Shown: piece by piece, positions 1 through 5,077 of the stretch
Numbering within the stretch: position 1 is the stretch's first letter
How the letters are laid out: each line of letters begins with the position of its first letter
Origin: CAYLZW01 sp964388085
GTDB lineage: Bacteria > Myxococcota > UBA727 > CAYLZW01
Assembly: GCA_964388085.1 (NCBI GenBank)
Contig: CAYLZW010000392.1
Location: forward strand, 1-5,077
Direction: 5' to 3'
DNA length: 5,077 nucleotides
Position numbers and translations under genes: made by a program
The notes under the pieces: generated by a model
The model's database searches: none
Told to the model about the DNA's origin: nothing
Seen by the model: the letters and a program-made list of their open reading frames with translations, nothing else

Positions 1-1178
1 TCACCTTCGAGCAGATGCACCCCTCCATGGCCAAGCTGCCGAGCCAGGAGAAGACGGCGCTCGCCTTCGCCGAGGTGTTCACCGTCGTCGAGTTCCTGCA
101 TGGGAGGCCCGGCGGCAAGAACGGCAAGCCCGAGGGGGCGGGCTACGCGAGCACCAACCGGCTGCTCGAGGAGCTCGCGCGCGGGCGCTCCATGGATCGG
201 GCGCTCCAGGCCAGCGTCGGCATGGACCTCCTCGGGCTGCAGCGCCAGTGGGGCAAGTACCTGCGCAAGCGACCCTTCAAGCGGACGCCGGGCGCCGAGC
301 CGCGCAAGCTGCGCTTCGTGAAGGACGCGCGCGGCGCCGGCAGCAACGCCGCCGAGGAGGAGGCCGAGGGCGCGCTCGAGGAGGCCAAGGGACGGAAGGG
401 CAGGCGCTTCGTCCGGCTCGGCAACCTGCTGCGTGAGCGCGGCCGCCTGCGCGCCGCCGTCGTCGAGTACGAGAAGGCGACGAAGCACGTGGGCGACCGC
501 AGCCCCGCGCTGCACAACCGCATGGCCGGCCTCTACCTCGAGCTCGGCGAGCTCGATCGCGCGCGCCGCACGCTGCAGCAGACCTTGCGCGTGTTCCCGG
601 ACGATCCGCAGACCCACGTGCTGCTCGGTCGCATCGCCATTCGCGCCAATGAATTCGCCCTCGCCCGGCAGCATTACGAGCGCGCGACCTGGGAGAACCC
701 GTTCAACCCCGAGATCTGGGTCGGGCTCTATCGCGTCGGCGAGGCCACCAGCGACGAGGAGCTGAAGGTACGCGCCGAAAGGAACGTGAAGCTGCTCTCG
801 GGTCACGCGAAGAAGCACGCCGCCGCGGACGCGCCCGGAAACCTCCCGGAAGGAGCGCCCTTCGGCACGCTCTCCGTCGCGAGCGAGCCGTGGGGACAGG
901 TCTACATCGGCGGCCACGCGACCGGCGTGACCACGCCGCTCGTCGACTACAAGCTGCCGCCCGGCTCCCACCGCGTGCGCGTCGAGAACGCCGCCAGCGG
1001 CAAAATGGAGAGCGCCGTCGTCATCGTGCGCGAAGGCGAGCCTGCGCGTCTGTCGTTGACCCTGCGCGCGGTGACGGTCAAGGAGCGCGAGCGCTTGCTG
1101 GCCCTCGAGCGTCCGGCTGACGAGAAGAAGGCCGACGCCGAGAAGCTGCCGCAGGCTGGAGCCCCAGCGGCTGACTGA
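1..1178 (+). CDS. Peptidase-MA-like / TPR / PEGA domain protein, C-terminal part (5' end outside window)
   Basis: The reading frame is open from the window edge (first full codon at base 3), so the ATG at base 15 is very unlikely to be the true start. Residues below count from that Met. Residues about 1-90 look like the tail of a peptidase-MA (gluzincin-like) domain: a helical stretch, then the G-R-S-M-D-R-A-L...V-G-M-D-L-L-G-L-Q-R-Q-W pattern that closes this family. The HExxH zinc motif would lie upstream and cannot be checked. After a charged Glu/Lys-rich linker (about 105-128) come about three TPRs (roughly 130-161, 164-198 and 199-232), then a PEGA domain (about 284-351) with typical S-E-P-W-G-x-V-Y-I-G-G and L-P-P-G-S-H-R-V-R-V strands. 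The C-terminus is Lys/Glu/Ala-rich. TPRs mediate protein contacts and PEGA domains often occur in surface or periplasmic proteins, so an envelope role is inferred; a signal peptide would be off-window. It converges on ung with 24 nt between stops. Confidence 0.8.
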   Translation, partial: TFEQMHPSMAKLPSQEKTALAFAEVFTVVEFLHGRPGGKNGKPEGAGYASTNRLLEELARGRSMDRALQASVGMDLLGLQRQWGKYLRKRPFKRTPGAEPRKLRFVKDARGAGSNAAEEEAEGALEEAKGRKGRRFVRLGNLLRERGRLRAAVVEYEKATKHVGDRSPALHNRMAGLYLELGELDRARRTLQQTLRVFPDDPQTHVLLGRIAIRANEFALARQHYERATWENPFNPEIWVGLYRVGEATSDEELKVRAERNVKLLSGHAKKHAAADAPGNLPEGAPFGTLSVASEPWGQVYIGGHATGVTTPLVDYKLPPGSHRVRVENAASGKMESAVVIVREGEPARLSLTLRAVTVKERERLLALERPADEKKADAEKLPQAGAPAAD

Positions 1179-1206
1179 CACGAGGCTCCGAACGTCCGTG
1201 TGTCAG
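1175..1206. terminator. Inverted repeat between convergent genes, possible weak bidirectional terminator
   Basis: CTGACAC at 1175-1181 is the perfect reverse complement of GTGTCAG at 1200-1206, giving a 7-bp stem with an 18-nt loop. The arms contain the stop codons of both convergent genes (TGA at 1176-1178 and the complement of TGA at 1203-1205), which supplies 3 of the 7 matching pairs automatically. No T-tract follows on either strand, so this is not a standard intrinsic terminator. Its position exactly between two gene ends is the main argument for a role. Confidence 0.25.
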
Positions 1207-1934
1207 ACGCTGCGAGCCTGCCCGTCTCCGCTGTGCAGCTCGACGACGTTCGGTAGGCGCCAGTCGATTTCGCCGAGCCCCAAGGCACGCAGCGCGGCGT
1301 TCGTCCGGGAGAACGGCCGGCTGCCGAAGAAGCCGCGATAGGCCGACAGCGGCGAAGGGTGGGCGTTCGCGATCACGACGTGCCTGCCGTCGTCGACGAG
1401 GCGGGCCTTCTTCTGCGCGTAGGCGCCGAACAGCAGGAACACGCAAGGCTGCTCGCGGGCGGCCAGCACGCGCAGGATCTCGTCGGTGAGCTGCTCCCAG
1501 CCGCGCTTGGCGTGGGAACCGGCGGCGCGCGCGCGGACGGTGAGCACGGCGTTCAACAGCAGCACCCCCTGTCGGGCCCACGGCACGAGGCAGCCGTGCG
1601 AGGGCGGCTCGATGCCGAGATCCGAGCGGAGCTCCTTGAACAGGTTCACGAGCGAGGGCGGCGGCCGCACCCCGGGGCGGACGGAGAAGCAGAGGCCGTG
1701 CGCCTGGCCTTCGCCGTGGTAGGGGTCCTGGCCGAGGATGACGACGCGCACGTCGTGGAGCGGCGTCAGCTCGAGCGCCGCGAACAGCTCGCCGGCCGGC
1801 GGGTAGACCGTGTGCTGCCGGCGCTCCTCCTCGACGAAGCGGGCCAGCTCGAGGAGCCAGGGCGCGTCGAGCACGGGAGCGAGCGCGGCCCTCCAGTCGG
1901 GGGGGATGTGTCGGACCAGCTCGGCGGGCTGCAT
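1203..1934 (-). CDS. ung: Uracil-DNA glycosylase, family 1
   Basis: The enzyme cleaves the N-glycosidic bond of uracil in DNA, starting base excision repair of deaminated cytosine or misincorporated dUMP in the cytoplasm. The 243-residue length is normal for family 1, and every signature is intact. The water-activating loop G-Q-D-P-Y-H-G is at residues 68-74 with catalytic Asp70 and Tyr72, which blocks thymine. Phe83 (G-L-C-F-S) stacks on uracil, and Asn128 in L-L-L-N-A-V-L-T-V recognises the base. The H-P-S-P-L-S-A-Y-R-G-F-F-G loop from residue 192 holds catalytic His192 and the Leu that enters the minor groove. The start at 1934 fits the family length, although no good Shine-Dalgarno sequence precedes it, so the exact start is slightly uncertain. 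The gene stands alone, convergent with the TPR/PEGA gene and divergent from the ferritin gene. Confidence 0.97.
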   Translation of the reverse strand: MQPAELVRHIPPDWRAALAPVLDAPWLLELARFVEEERRQHTVYPPAGELFAALELTPLHDVRVVILGQDPYHGEGQAHGLCFSVRPGVRPPPSLVNLFKELRSDLGIEPPSHGCLVPWARQGVLLLNAVLTVRARAAGSHAKRGWEQLTDEILRVLAAREQPCVFLLFGAYAQKKARLVDDGRHVVIANAHPSPLSAYRGFFGSRPFSRTNAALRALGLGEIDWRLPNVVELHSGDGQARSV

Positions 1935-2124
1935 GCGCGGACCGTTACGACGCGACGCAAGCCGAGGGAAGCGCGTCGATCTGGCGCTGGAGGAGCAGAT
2001 TTGCGCCGCACCGCCCCGCCGCCGAGCGCAACGAGCAGCCGATCCTCGACGTGCTCACGCGCCGTCGTCTTCCGCCGCGCCGGGTGATAGATCCGCACCA
2101 CGAACCCCCACCTGCGAGGCGATG
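1935..2124. promoter_or_regulatory. Divergent intergenic region between ung and the encapsulated ferritin gene
   Basis: These 190 bases must hold the promoters of both divergent genes if each has its own. I see no convincing -35/-10 pair, no sigma-54 GG-N10-GC element and no A/T-rich Fur-like box. A short inverted repeat, TTGCGC at 2001-2006 with GCGCAA at 2026-2031, is present but could be chance in sequence this rich in G and C. Promoter content is inferred from gene orientation only. Confidence 0.4.
2116..2119 (+). promoter_or_regulatory. Ribosome binding site that sets the ferritin start
   Basis: GAGG at 2116-2119 lies 5 nt before the ATG at 2125 and only 2 nt before the ATG at 2122. The spacing favours 2125. 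This matters because the frame stays open upstream as far as 1810, so stop codons do not limit the N-terminus. Confidence 0.55.
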
Positions 2125-2517
2125 ATGACCAGCGAGGGCTATCACGAGGACAGCGACAAGCTCAGCGAAGCGGCCAAGGACATGCACCGCGCCATCGCGT
2201 CGCTGATGGAGGAGCTCGAGGCGGTCGACTGGTACAACCAGCGCATCGACGTCACCGGCGATCCGGACCTGAAGCAGATCCTCATCCACAACCGCGACGA
2301 GGAGAAGGAGCACGCGGCCATGGTGCTCGAGTGGATCCGCCGCAGGGACACCAAGCTCGATCACGAGCTGCGCGACTGGCTGTTCACGACGAAGGACCTG
2401 GCCGCGAGCGCCGCGTCCAGCGATCACGACCACGGCGGGGACGAGGGCGCAGCGGCGGAGGACGAGTATCCGCCGTCGCGCGAGCTGAGCGTCGGATCGC
2501 TGCGCCAGCGCGGATGA
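2125..2517 (+). CDS. Encapsulated ferritin (EncFtn family), encapsulin cargo
   Basis: The 130-residue protein closely matches the encapsulated ferritin family typified by Rhodospirillum rubrum EncFtn. Such proteins are two-helix half-ferritins that assemble as annular decamers, oxidise Fe(II) at a dimer-interface site, and need an encapsulin shell to store the iron mineral. The core H-R-A-I-A-S-L-M-E-E-L-E-A-V-D-W-Y (21-37) and R-D-E-E-K-E-H-A-A-M (57-66) are nearly the family sequence. Glu30, Glu60 and His63 correspond to R. rubrum ferroxidase residues Glu32, Glu62 and His65; Glu29, Glu32 and Trp36 match the metal-entry residues and conserved Trp. A flexible acidic linker (about 93-119, with D-H-D-H-G-G-D-E at 100-107) leads to the targeting peptide L-S-V-G-S-L-R-Q-R-G (121-130). 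The ATG at 2122 is an alternative start. No shell gene adjoins it: ung lies upstream and a convergent HIT gene downstream. Family assignment is strong; loading in trans is inferred. It resembles the myxobacterial EncB/EncC cargo type, but I do not assign a symbol. Confidence 0.93.
   Translation: MTSEGYHEDSDKLSEAAKDMHRAIASLMEELEAVDWYNQRIDVTGDPDLKQILIHNRDEEKEHAAMVLEWIRRRDTKLDHELRDWLFTTKDLAASAASSDHDHGGDEGAAAEDEYPPSRELSVGSLRQRG
2485..2514 (+). other. Encapsulin-targeting (cargo-loading) peptide at ferritin C-terminus
   Basis: The last ten codons encode L-S-V-G-S-L-R-Q-R-G. This matches the L-T/S-V/I-G-S-L-R core of known cargo-loading peptides, including the LTVGSLRR type reported for Myxococcus encapsulin cargo. 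Such tags bind a pocket on the inner face of the encapsulin shell. The tag follows a disordered-looking linker, as expected for a tethered cargo. Confidence 0.88.
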
Positions 2518-2595
2518 TTCGACGACGGCTGCCGATTCGCGCGTGCCCCCCGGGTTCGCGCGCAGGCGCGCAGCGCTACCGCGACGGCGACGGCG

Positions 2596-2946
2596 TCAGC
2601 CTGGGGGCCAGTGGAAGGGGCGGCCGCCGAGGACGTGGAGGTGAATGTGCCAGACGCTCTGGCCGGCGGCCTCGCCGCAGTTCATGACCAGACGGTAGCC
2701 TTCGTCGCGGCAGCCCTTCTTCTTCACGACCGCCTGCGCCGTCGTGAAGAGCTTACCGACGAGCGCTTGCTGGGCAGGCTCGATGTCGTCCACGGTCGGG
2801 ATGTGCTCCTTTGGGATCACGAGCACGTGGCAGGGAGCCTGGGGGTTGATGTCCTCGAAGGCGAGGGTGTCGTCCGTCTCGTGCACGATCGTCGTCGTGA
2901 GCTGCTTGCTGACGAACTTACAGAACAGGCAGTCGGGGTCGTTCAT
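2596..2946 (-). CDS. hinT: Histidine triad (HIT) family protein, HinT-like
   Basis: The 116-residue product has normal HinT length. It carries the histidine triad W-H-I-H-L-H-V-L-G-G-R (99-109), with His102 as the expected nucleophile between His100 and His104. The family hydrolyses purine nucleoside phosphoramidates and aminoacyl-adenylates in the cytoplasm, working as a homodimer. The D-I-N-P-Q-A-P-C-H-V-L-V-I-P-K stretch (32-46) is the conserved nucleotide-binding strand. The N-terminal C-L-F-C pair (Cys6, Cys9), probably with His48 and His100, suggests the structural zinc site found in many bacterial HIT proteins but not in E. coli HinT. A good Shine-Dalgarno, AGGGAG at 2957-2952, ends 5 nt before the ATG. 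The gene starts 12 nt after the gatA stop and is probably cotranscribed. A link to tRNA aminoacylation by-products is possible but inferred. The symbol is by similarity; other HIT subfamilies cannot be fully excluded. Confidence 0.9.
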   Translation of the reverse strand: MNDPDCLFCKFVSKQLTTTIVHETDDTLAFEDINPQAPCHVLVIPKEHIPTVDDIEPAQQALVGKLFTTAQAVVKKKGCRDEGYRLVMNCGEAAGQSVWHIHLHVLGGRPFHWPPG

Positions 2947-2958
2947 GCTCGCTCCCTA

Positions 2959-4440
2959 TCAAAGCGCAGGGCGACGATCGGCCAATCCGAGCTCGCGCTC
3001 CAGCGCAAAGGCTGCCGACAGCACGCGCTCCTCTTCGAAGGGGCGGCCGAGCAGTTGGACGCCGAGCGGCAGCCCTCCGCTCGAGAAGCCGGCGTTCAGC
3101 GACAGCCCTGGTAGGCCGGCGAGGTTCGCGCCGATGGTGAACACATCGCTCAGGTACATGGTCAGCGGATCGCTGGTCTTCTCGCCGAGGCGGAAGGGAG
3201 CGGTCGGTGACGTCGGGCAGAGCATGACGTCCACGGACTGGAAGGCGCGGCCATAGTCCTCGGCGAAGCGGCGCCGCACCTTCTGCGCGCGCAGATAATG
3301 GGCATCGTAGTACCCGGAGGAGAGCACGTAGGTGCCGAGCAGGATGCGGCGCTTGACCTCGTCACCAAAGAGCGCGCCGCGCGTCTCCTCGTACATGGGC
3401 ACGAGGCCCTTCGCCTCTCCGAGGCGCTTGCCGAAGCGGACGCCGTCGTAGCGCGCCAGGTTCGACGACGCTTCGGCGGTGGCCACGATGTAATACGTCG
3501 CCACGGCGTACTTCGTGTGCGGCAGCGTAACCTCGACGACGCTGGCGCCGCGGGACTCGAGCGCGCGGCGCGCGTCCTCGACGGCCTGGCGCACCTCCGG
3601 CGAGATTCCGGCGCCTGCCTCGAGGTACTCCTTCGGCAGCCCGACGCGTAGGCCCGCGCAGCGCTCGTCGAGCAGCGCCGCGTAGTCGGGCACCTCACGC
3701 TCGACGCTGGTGGCGTCGCGCGCGTCGTGGCCGGCGATGGCGCGCAGCAGGTGCGCGCTGCCCTCGACGTCGCGCGCGAACGGCCCCACCTGATCGAGCG
3801 AGGACGCGAACGCCACGACGCCGAAGCGCGACACGCGGCCATAGCTCGGCTTCATGCCGACGACGCCACAGAACGACGCCGGTTGCCGAATGGAGCCGCC
3901 GGTGTCGGTGCCGAGGGAGCCGAAGCACATGCCGGCAGCCACGGCGGCCGCGGACCCACCCGAAGAGCCGCCGGGCGCATACGCGCGCTGCCAAGGGTTC
4001 TTGCACACGCGAAAGGCGCTGTTCTCCGTCGACGAGCCCATGGCGAATTCATCGCAATTGAGCTTGCCGACGAGCACCGCGCCCTGCTGTTTCAGCCTCT
4101 GCACGACGGTGCCGTCGTAGGGCGGCAGCCAGCCCTCGAGGATGCGCGAGCCTGCCGTCGTGGGGACGCCCTCGGTGACGAGGTTGTCCTTGAGGCCGAG
4201 GGGCACGCCGTCGAGCGGCCCGAGCGCGGCCCCTCGTGCGCGTCGCTCATCCGCGGCGTCGGCGGCGGTGAGCGCGGCCTCGGCGCCGGTGTGCAGGAAC
4301 GCGCCGAGCTCGTCATCGTGCGCGGCGATGCGGGCGAGGCACGCCTCGGTGACCTCGCGGCTCGAGCAGCGCTTGTCGTCGAGGGCGCGGACGAGGTCCG
4401 AGAGCGAGAGCTCGGTGACGGCGTTCGGCGCGGCGCTCAT
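2959..4440 (-). CDS. gatA: Asp-tRNA(Asn)/Glu-tRNA(Gln) amidotransferase subunit A
   Basis: GatA is the glutaminase subunit of the GatCAB complex. It releases ammonia from glutamine, which GatB uses to amidate Asp-tRNA(Asn) and/or Glu-tRNA(Gln). The 493-residue length is normal. The amidase-signature triad is complete: Lys84 in G-L-K-D-N, cis-Ser159 in G-G-S-S-G-G-S (157-163), and nucleophile Ser183 in D-T-G-G-S-I-R-Q-P-A. GatA-specific stretches are present too, including F-A-M-G-S-S-T-E-N-S-A-F (132-143), M-K-P-S-Y-G-R-V-S-R-F-G (196-207) and A-E-A-S-S-N-L-A-R-Y-D-G-V-R (322-335), which separates it from general amidases. GGAG at 4451-4448 lies 7 nt before the ATG and supports the start. It begins 13 nt after gatC and is followed after 12 nt by the HIT gene. 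The gatB gene is not in the window. Confidence 0.97.
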   Translation of the reverse strand: MSAAPNAVTELSLSDLVRALDDKRCSSREVTEACLARIAAHDDELGAFLHTGAEAALTAADAADERRARGAALGPLDGVPLGLKDNLVTEGVPTTAGSRILEGWLPPYDGTVVQRLKQQGAVLVGKLNCDEFAMGSSTENSAFRVCKNPWQRAYAPGGSSGGSAAAVAAGMCFGSLGTDTGGSIRQPASFCGVVGMKPSYGRVSRFGVVAFASSLDQVGPFARDVEGSAHLLRAIAGHDARDATSVEREVPDYAALLDERCAGLRVGLPKEYLEAGAGISPEVRQAVEDARRALESRGASVVEVTLPHTKYAVATYYIVATAEASSNLARYDGVRFGKRLGEAKGLVPMYEETRGALFGDEVKRRILLGTYVLSSGYYDAHYLRAQKVRRRFAEDYGRAFQSVDVMLCPTSPTAPFRLGEKTSDPLTMYLSDVFTIGANLAGLPGLSLNAGFSSGGLPLGVQLLGRPFEEERVLSAAFALERELGLADRRPAL

Positions 4441-4453
4441 GTCGTCACTCCGG

Positions 4454-4765
4454 TCACTCCACGATGCGGGGCAGGCGCACGAGCCCGTCCTGGTAGCCAG
4501 CGGAGCCGGTCAGCGCGCGCCGGCCGGCCACGTCGGGATCCGCCTCGTCCGCGCGCCGCGGCAGCGTCATCGGCACCGCGTGCGTCATGGGCTCGACGCC
4601 CTCGACGTCGACCTCCGCGAGCTGCTCCACGAAGCCGACGATGCGGCCGAGCTGCAGGCGCAGCGCCTCGAGCTGTCCGTCGTCGATCTTCAGGCGCGCG
4701 AGGCGCGCGAGCTTCTCGAGATCCGCACGACTCAGCGCGCTCGTGCTGTGCTTCTCGCTCGGCAT
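4454..4765 (-). CDS. gatC: Asp-tRNA(Asn)/Glu-tRNA(Gln) amidotransferase subunit C
   Basis: GatC is a small non-catalytic subunit that wraps between GatA and GatB and stabilises the complex. The 103-residue product has normal family length. The N-terminal helix L-S-R-A-D-L-E-K-L-A-R-L-A-R-L (11-25) is the family hallmark, followed by a second amphipathic helix (about 31-50). Next come V-D-V-E-G-V-E-P-M-T-H (52-62), an R-x-D-E-A-D-P-like loop (71-77), and the C-terminal D-G-L-V-R-L-P-R-I-V-E (93-103), matching the usual D-G-x-F-x-V-P-K/R-V-L/I/V-E ending. The frame runs on upstream, but the ATG at 4765 gives the proper length and sits 5 nt after the glgP stop. The ribosome binding site, a GAAGTGAG-type sequence overlapping that stop, is only moderate, so coupling to translation of the upstream gene is likely. 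gatA follows after 13 nt. Confidence 0.95.
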   Translation of the reverse strand: MPSEKHSTSALSRADLEKLARLARLKIDDGQLEALRLQLGRIVGFVEQLAEVDVEGVEPMTHAVPMTLPRRADEADPDVAGRRALTGSAGYQDGLVRLPRIVE

Positions 4766-4770
4766 GGCTC

Positions 4771-5077
4771 TCACTTCGGCAGGTACATCCGGTCGACGTA
4801 CTCGTTCAGCATGCGCGTGGTCGAGAAGCTCCACAGGCTCTTGGCGATGGAGAGCCGCATGCGCTTGATCCAGCCGTGCGGCAGCCCGTCGTCGCTCCGC
4901 TCGTAGTAGAGCGGCACGATCTCTTCCTCGAGGATCTTGTAGAGCGAGTCCGCGTCGGCGGCGTCCTGCGCGTCGGCGTCGGGGAGCTGCTCGCGCGTGC
5001 CGATGGCCCAGCCGTTGTCGTGGTCGAAGCCCTCGTCCCACCAGCCGTCGAGCACGGAGGCGTTCGGCACGCCGTTG
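4771..5077 (-). CDS. glgP: Alpha-glucan (glycogen) phosphorylase, C-terminal part
   Basis: This is the last 101 full codons of a gene that enters from the right edge; the frame stays open to the boundary, so the GTG near 5070 is internal. The sequence N-G-V-P-N-A-S-V-L-D-G-W-W-D-E-G, then N-G-W-A-I-G, L-E-E-E-I-V-P-L-Y-Y-E-R, and F-S-T-T-R-M-L-N-E-Y at the end, is characteristic of GT35 alpha-glucan phosphorylases of the bacterial/archaeal short type. These release glucose-1-phosphate from alpha-1,4-glucans using pyridoxal phosphate. In this family the N-G-V...L-D-G-W-W segment directly follows the G-T-S-G-M-K motif with the PLP lysine, which would lie just beyond the window. The stop is 5 nt from gatC, so they probably share a transcript. 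No metabolic link between glycogen breakdown and tRNA amidation is implied. Confidence 0.88.
   Translation of the reverse strand, partial: NGVPNASVLDGWWDEGFDHDNGWAIGTREQLPDADAQDAADADSLYKILEEEIVPLYYERSDDGLPHGWIKRMRLSIAKSLWSFSTTRMLNEYVDRMYLPK

Noticed and set aside
1982..2004. Possible sigma-54 promoter (TGGCGC...TTGC) upstream of the ferritin gene
   Set aside because: The spacing between the GG and GC elements does not match the required 10 nt for any pair tested here.
2001..2031. TTGCGC...GCGCAA inverted repeat as an operator
   Set aside because: It is only 6 bp with a 19-nt gap, does not extend further, and lies in G+C-rich sequence where this is likely by chance.
1359..2087. Long open frame on the plus strand (about 240 residues) opposite ung
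   Set aside because: It is antisense to a clearly real ung gene, is low-complexity in Arg, Gly and Ala, and shows no recognisable domain. Such frames are common in G+C-rich DNA.
1945..2433. Minus-strand open frame of about 160 residues opposite the ferritin gene
   Set aside because: The ferritin frame has strong family conservation; the opposite frame has no recognisable motif and no clear ribosome binding site.
2538..2562. CGCGCG...CGCGCG repeat between the convergent ferritin and HIT genes as an intrinsic terminator
   Set aside because: The stem is a self-palindromic alternating CG run expected in this composition, with several competing pairings nearby and no T-tract on either strand.
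2611..3114. Plus-strand open frame opposite the HIT gene and gatA end
   Set aside because: Its translation is a complement artefact of two conserved minus-strand genes and contains no domain signature.
4142..4906. Long open frame on the plus strand opposite gatA, gatC and the glgP end
   Set aside because: It spans three well-supported minus-strand genes and has the Arg/Ser/Ala-rich composition of an antisense shadow.

Overview
This is a chromosomal window of very high G+C with strong G/C bias at third codon positions. It most resembles a Myxococcota (deltaproteobacterial) genome. Two gene contents support that: a peptidase-MA/TPR/PEGA protein, an architecture typical of large myxobacterial genomes, and an encapsulin-type ferritin cargo. 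The lineage is inferred from style and gene content, because no rRNA or marker gene is present. No RNA genes, CRISPR arrays, insertion sequences or long repeats were seen.

Layout, left to right. (1) 1-1178, plus strand: the C-terminal part of a protein with the tail of a peptidase-MA-like domain, about three TPRs and a PEGA domain. (2) 1203-1934, minus strand: a complete family 1 uracil-DNA glycosylase (ung), convergent with gene 1. (3) 2125-2517, plus strand: a 130-residue encapsulated ferritin (EncFtn family) ending in an encapsulin-targeting peptide, divergent from ung across 190 bp. (4) 2596-5077, minus strand: a tightly packed run, in transcription order glgP (C-terminal part), gatC, gatA and a HIT-family (HinT-like) gene, with gaps of only 5, 13 and 12 nt.

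How the genes work together. GatC and GatA are two of the three subunits of the tRNA-dependent amidotransferase that turns Asp-tRNA(Asn) and/or Glu-tRNA(Gln) into the correctly amidated tRNA. GatB must be encoded elsewhere, since the position after gatA is held by the HIT gene. The HIT protein is probably a purine nucleoside phosphoramidase; HinT-type enzymes act on aminoacyl-adenylates, so a link to translation is possible but inferred. GlgP degrades alpha-glucan storage polymer. Ung removes uracil from DNA.

The most notable item is the ferritin. It carries the EncFtn ferroxidase residues and a C-terminal LSVGSLRQRG tag, yet no encapsulin shell gene lies next to it on either side. It is therefore probably a cargo protein loaded in trans into a nanocompartment encoded elsewhere.
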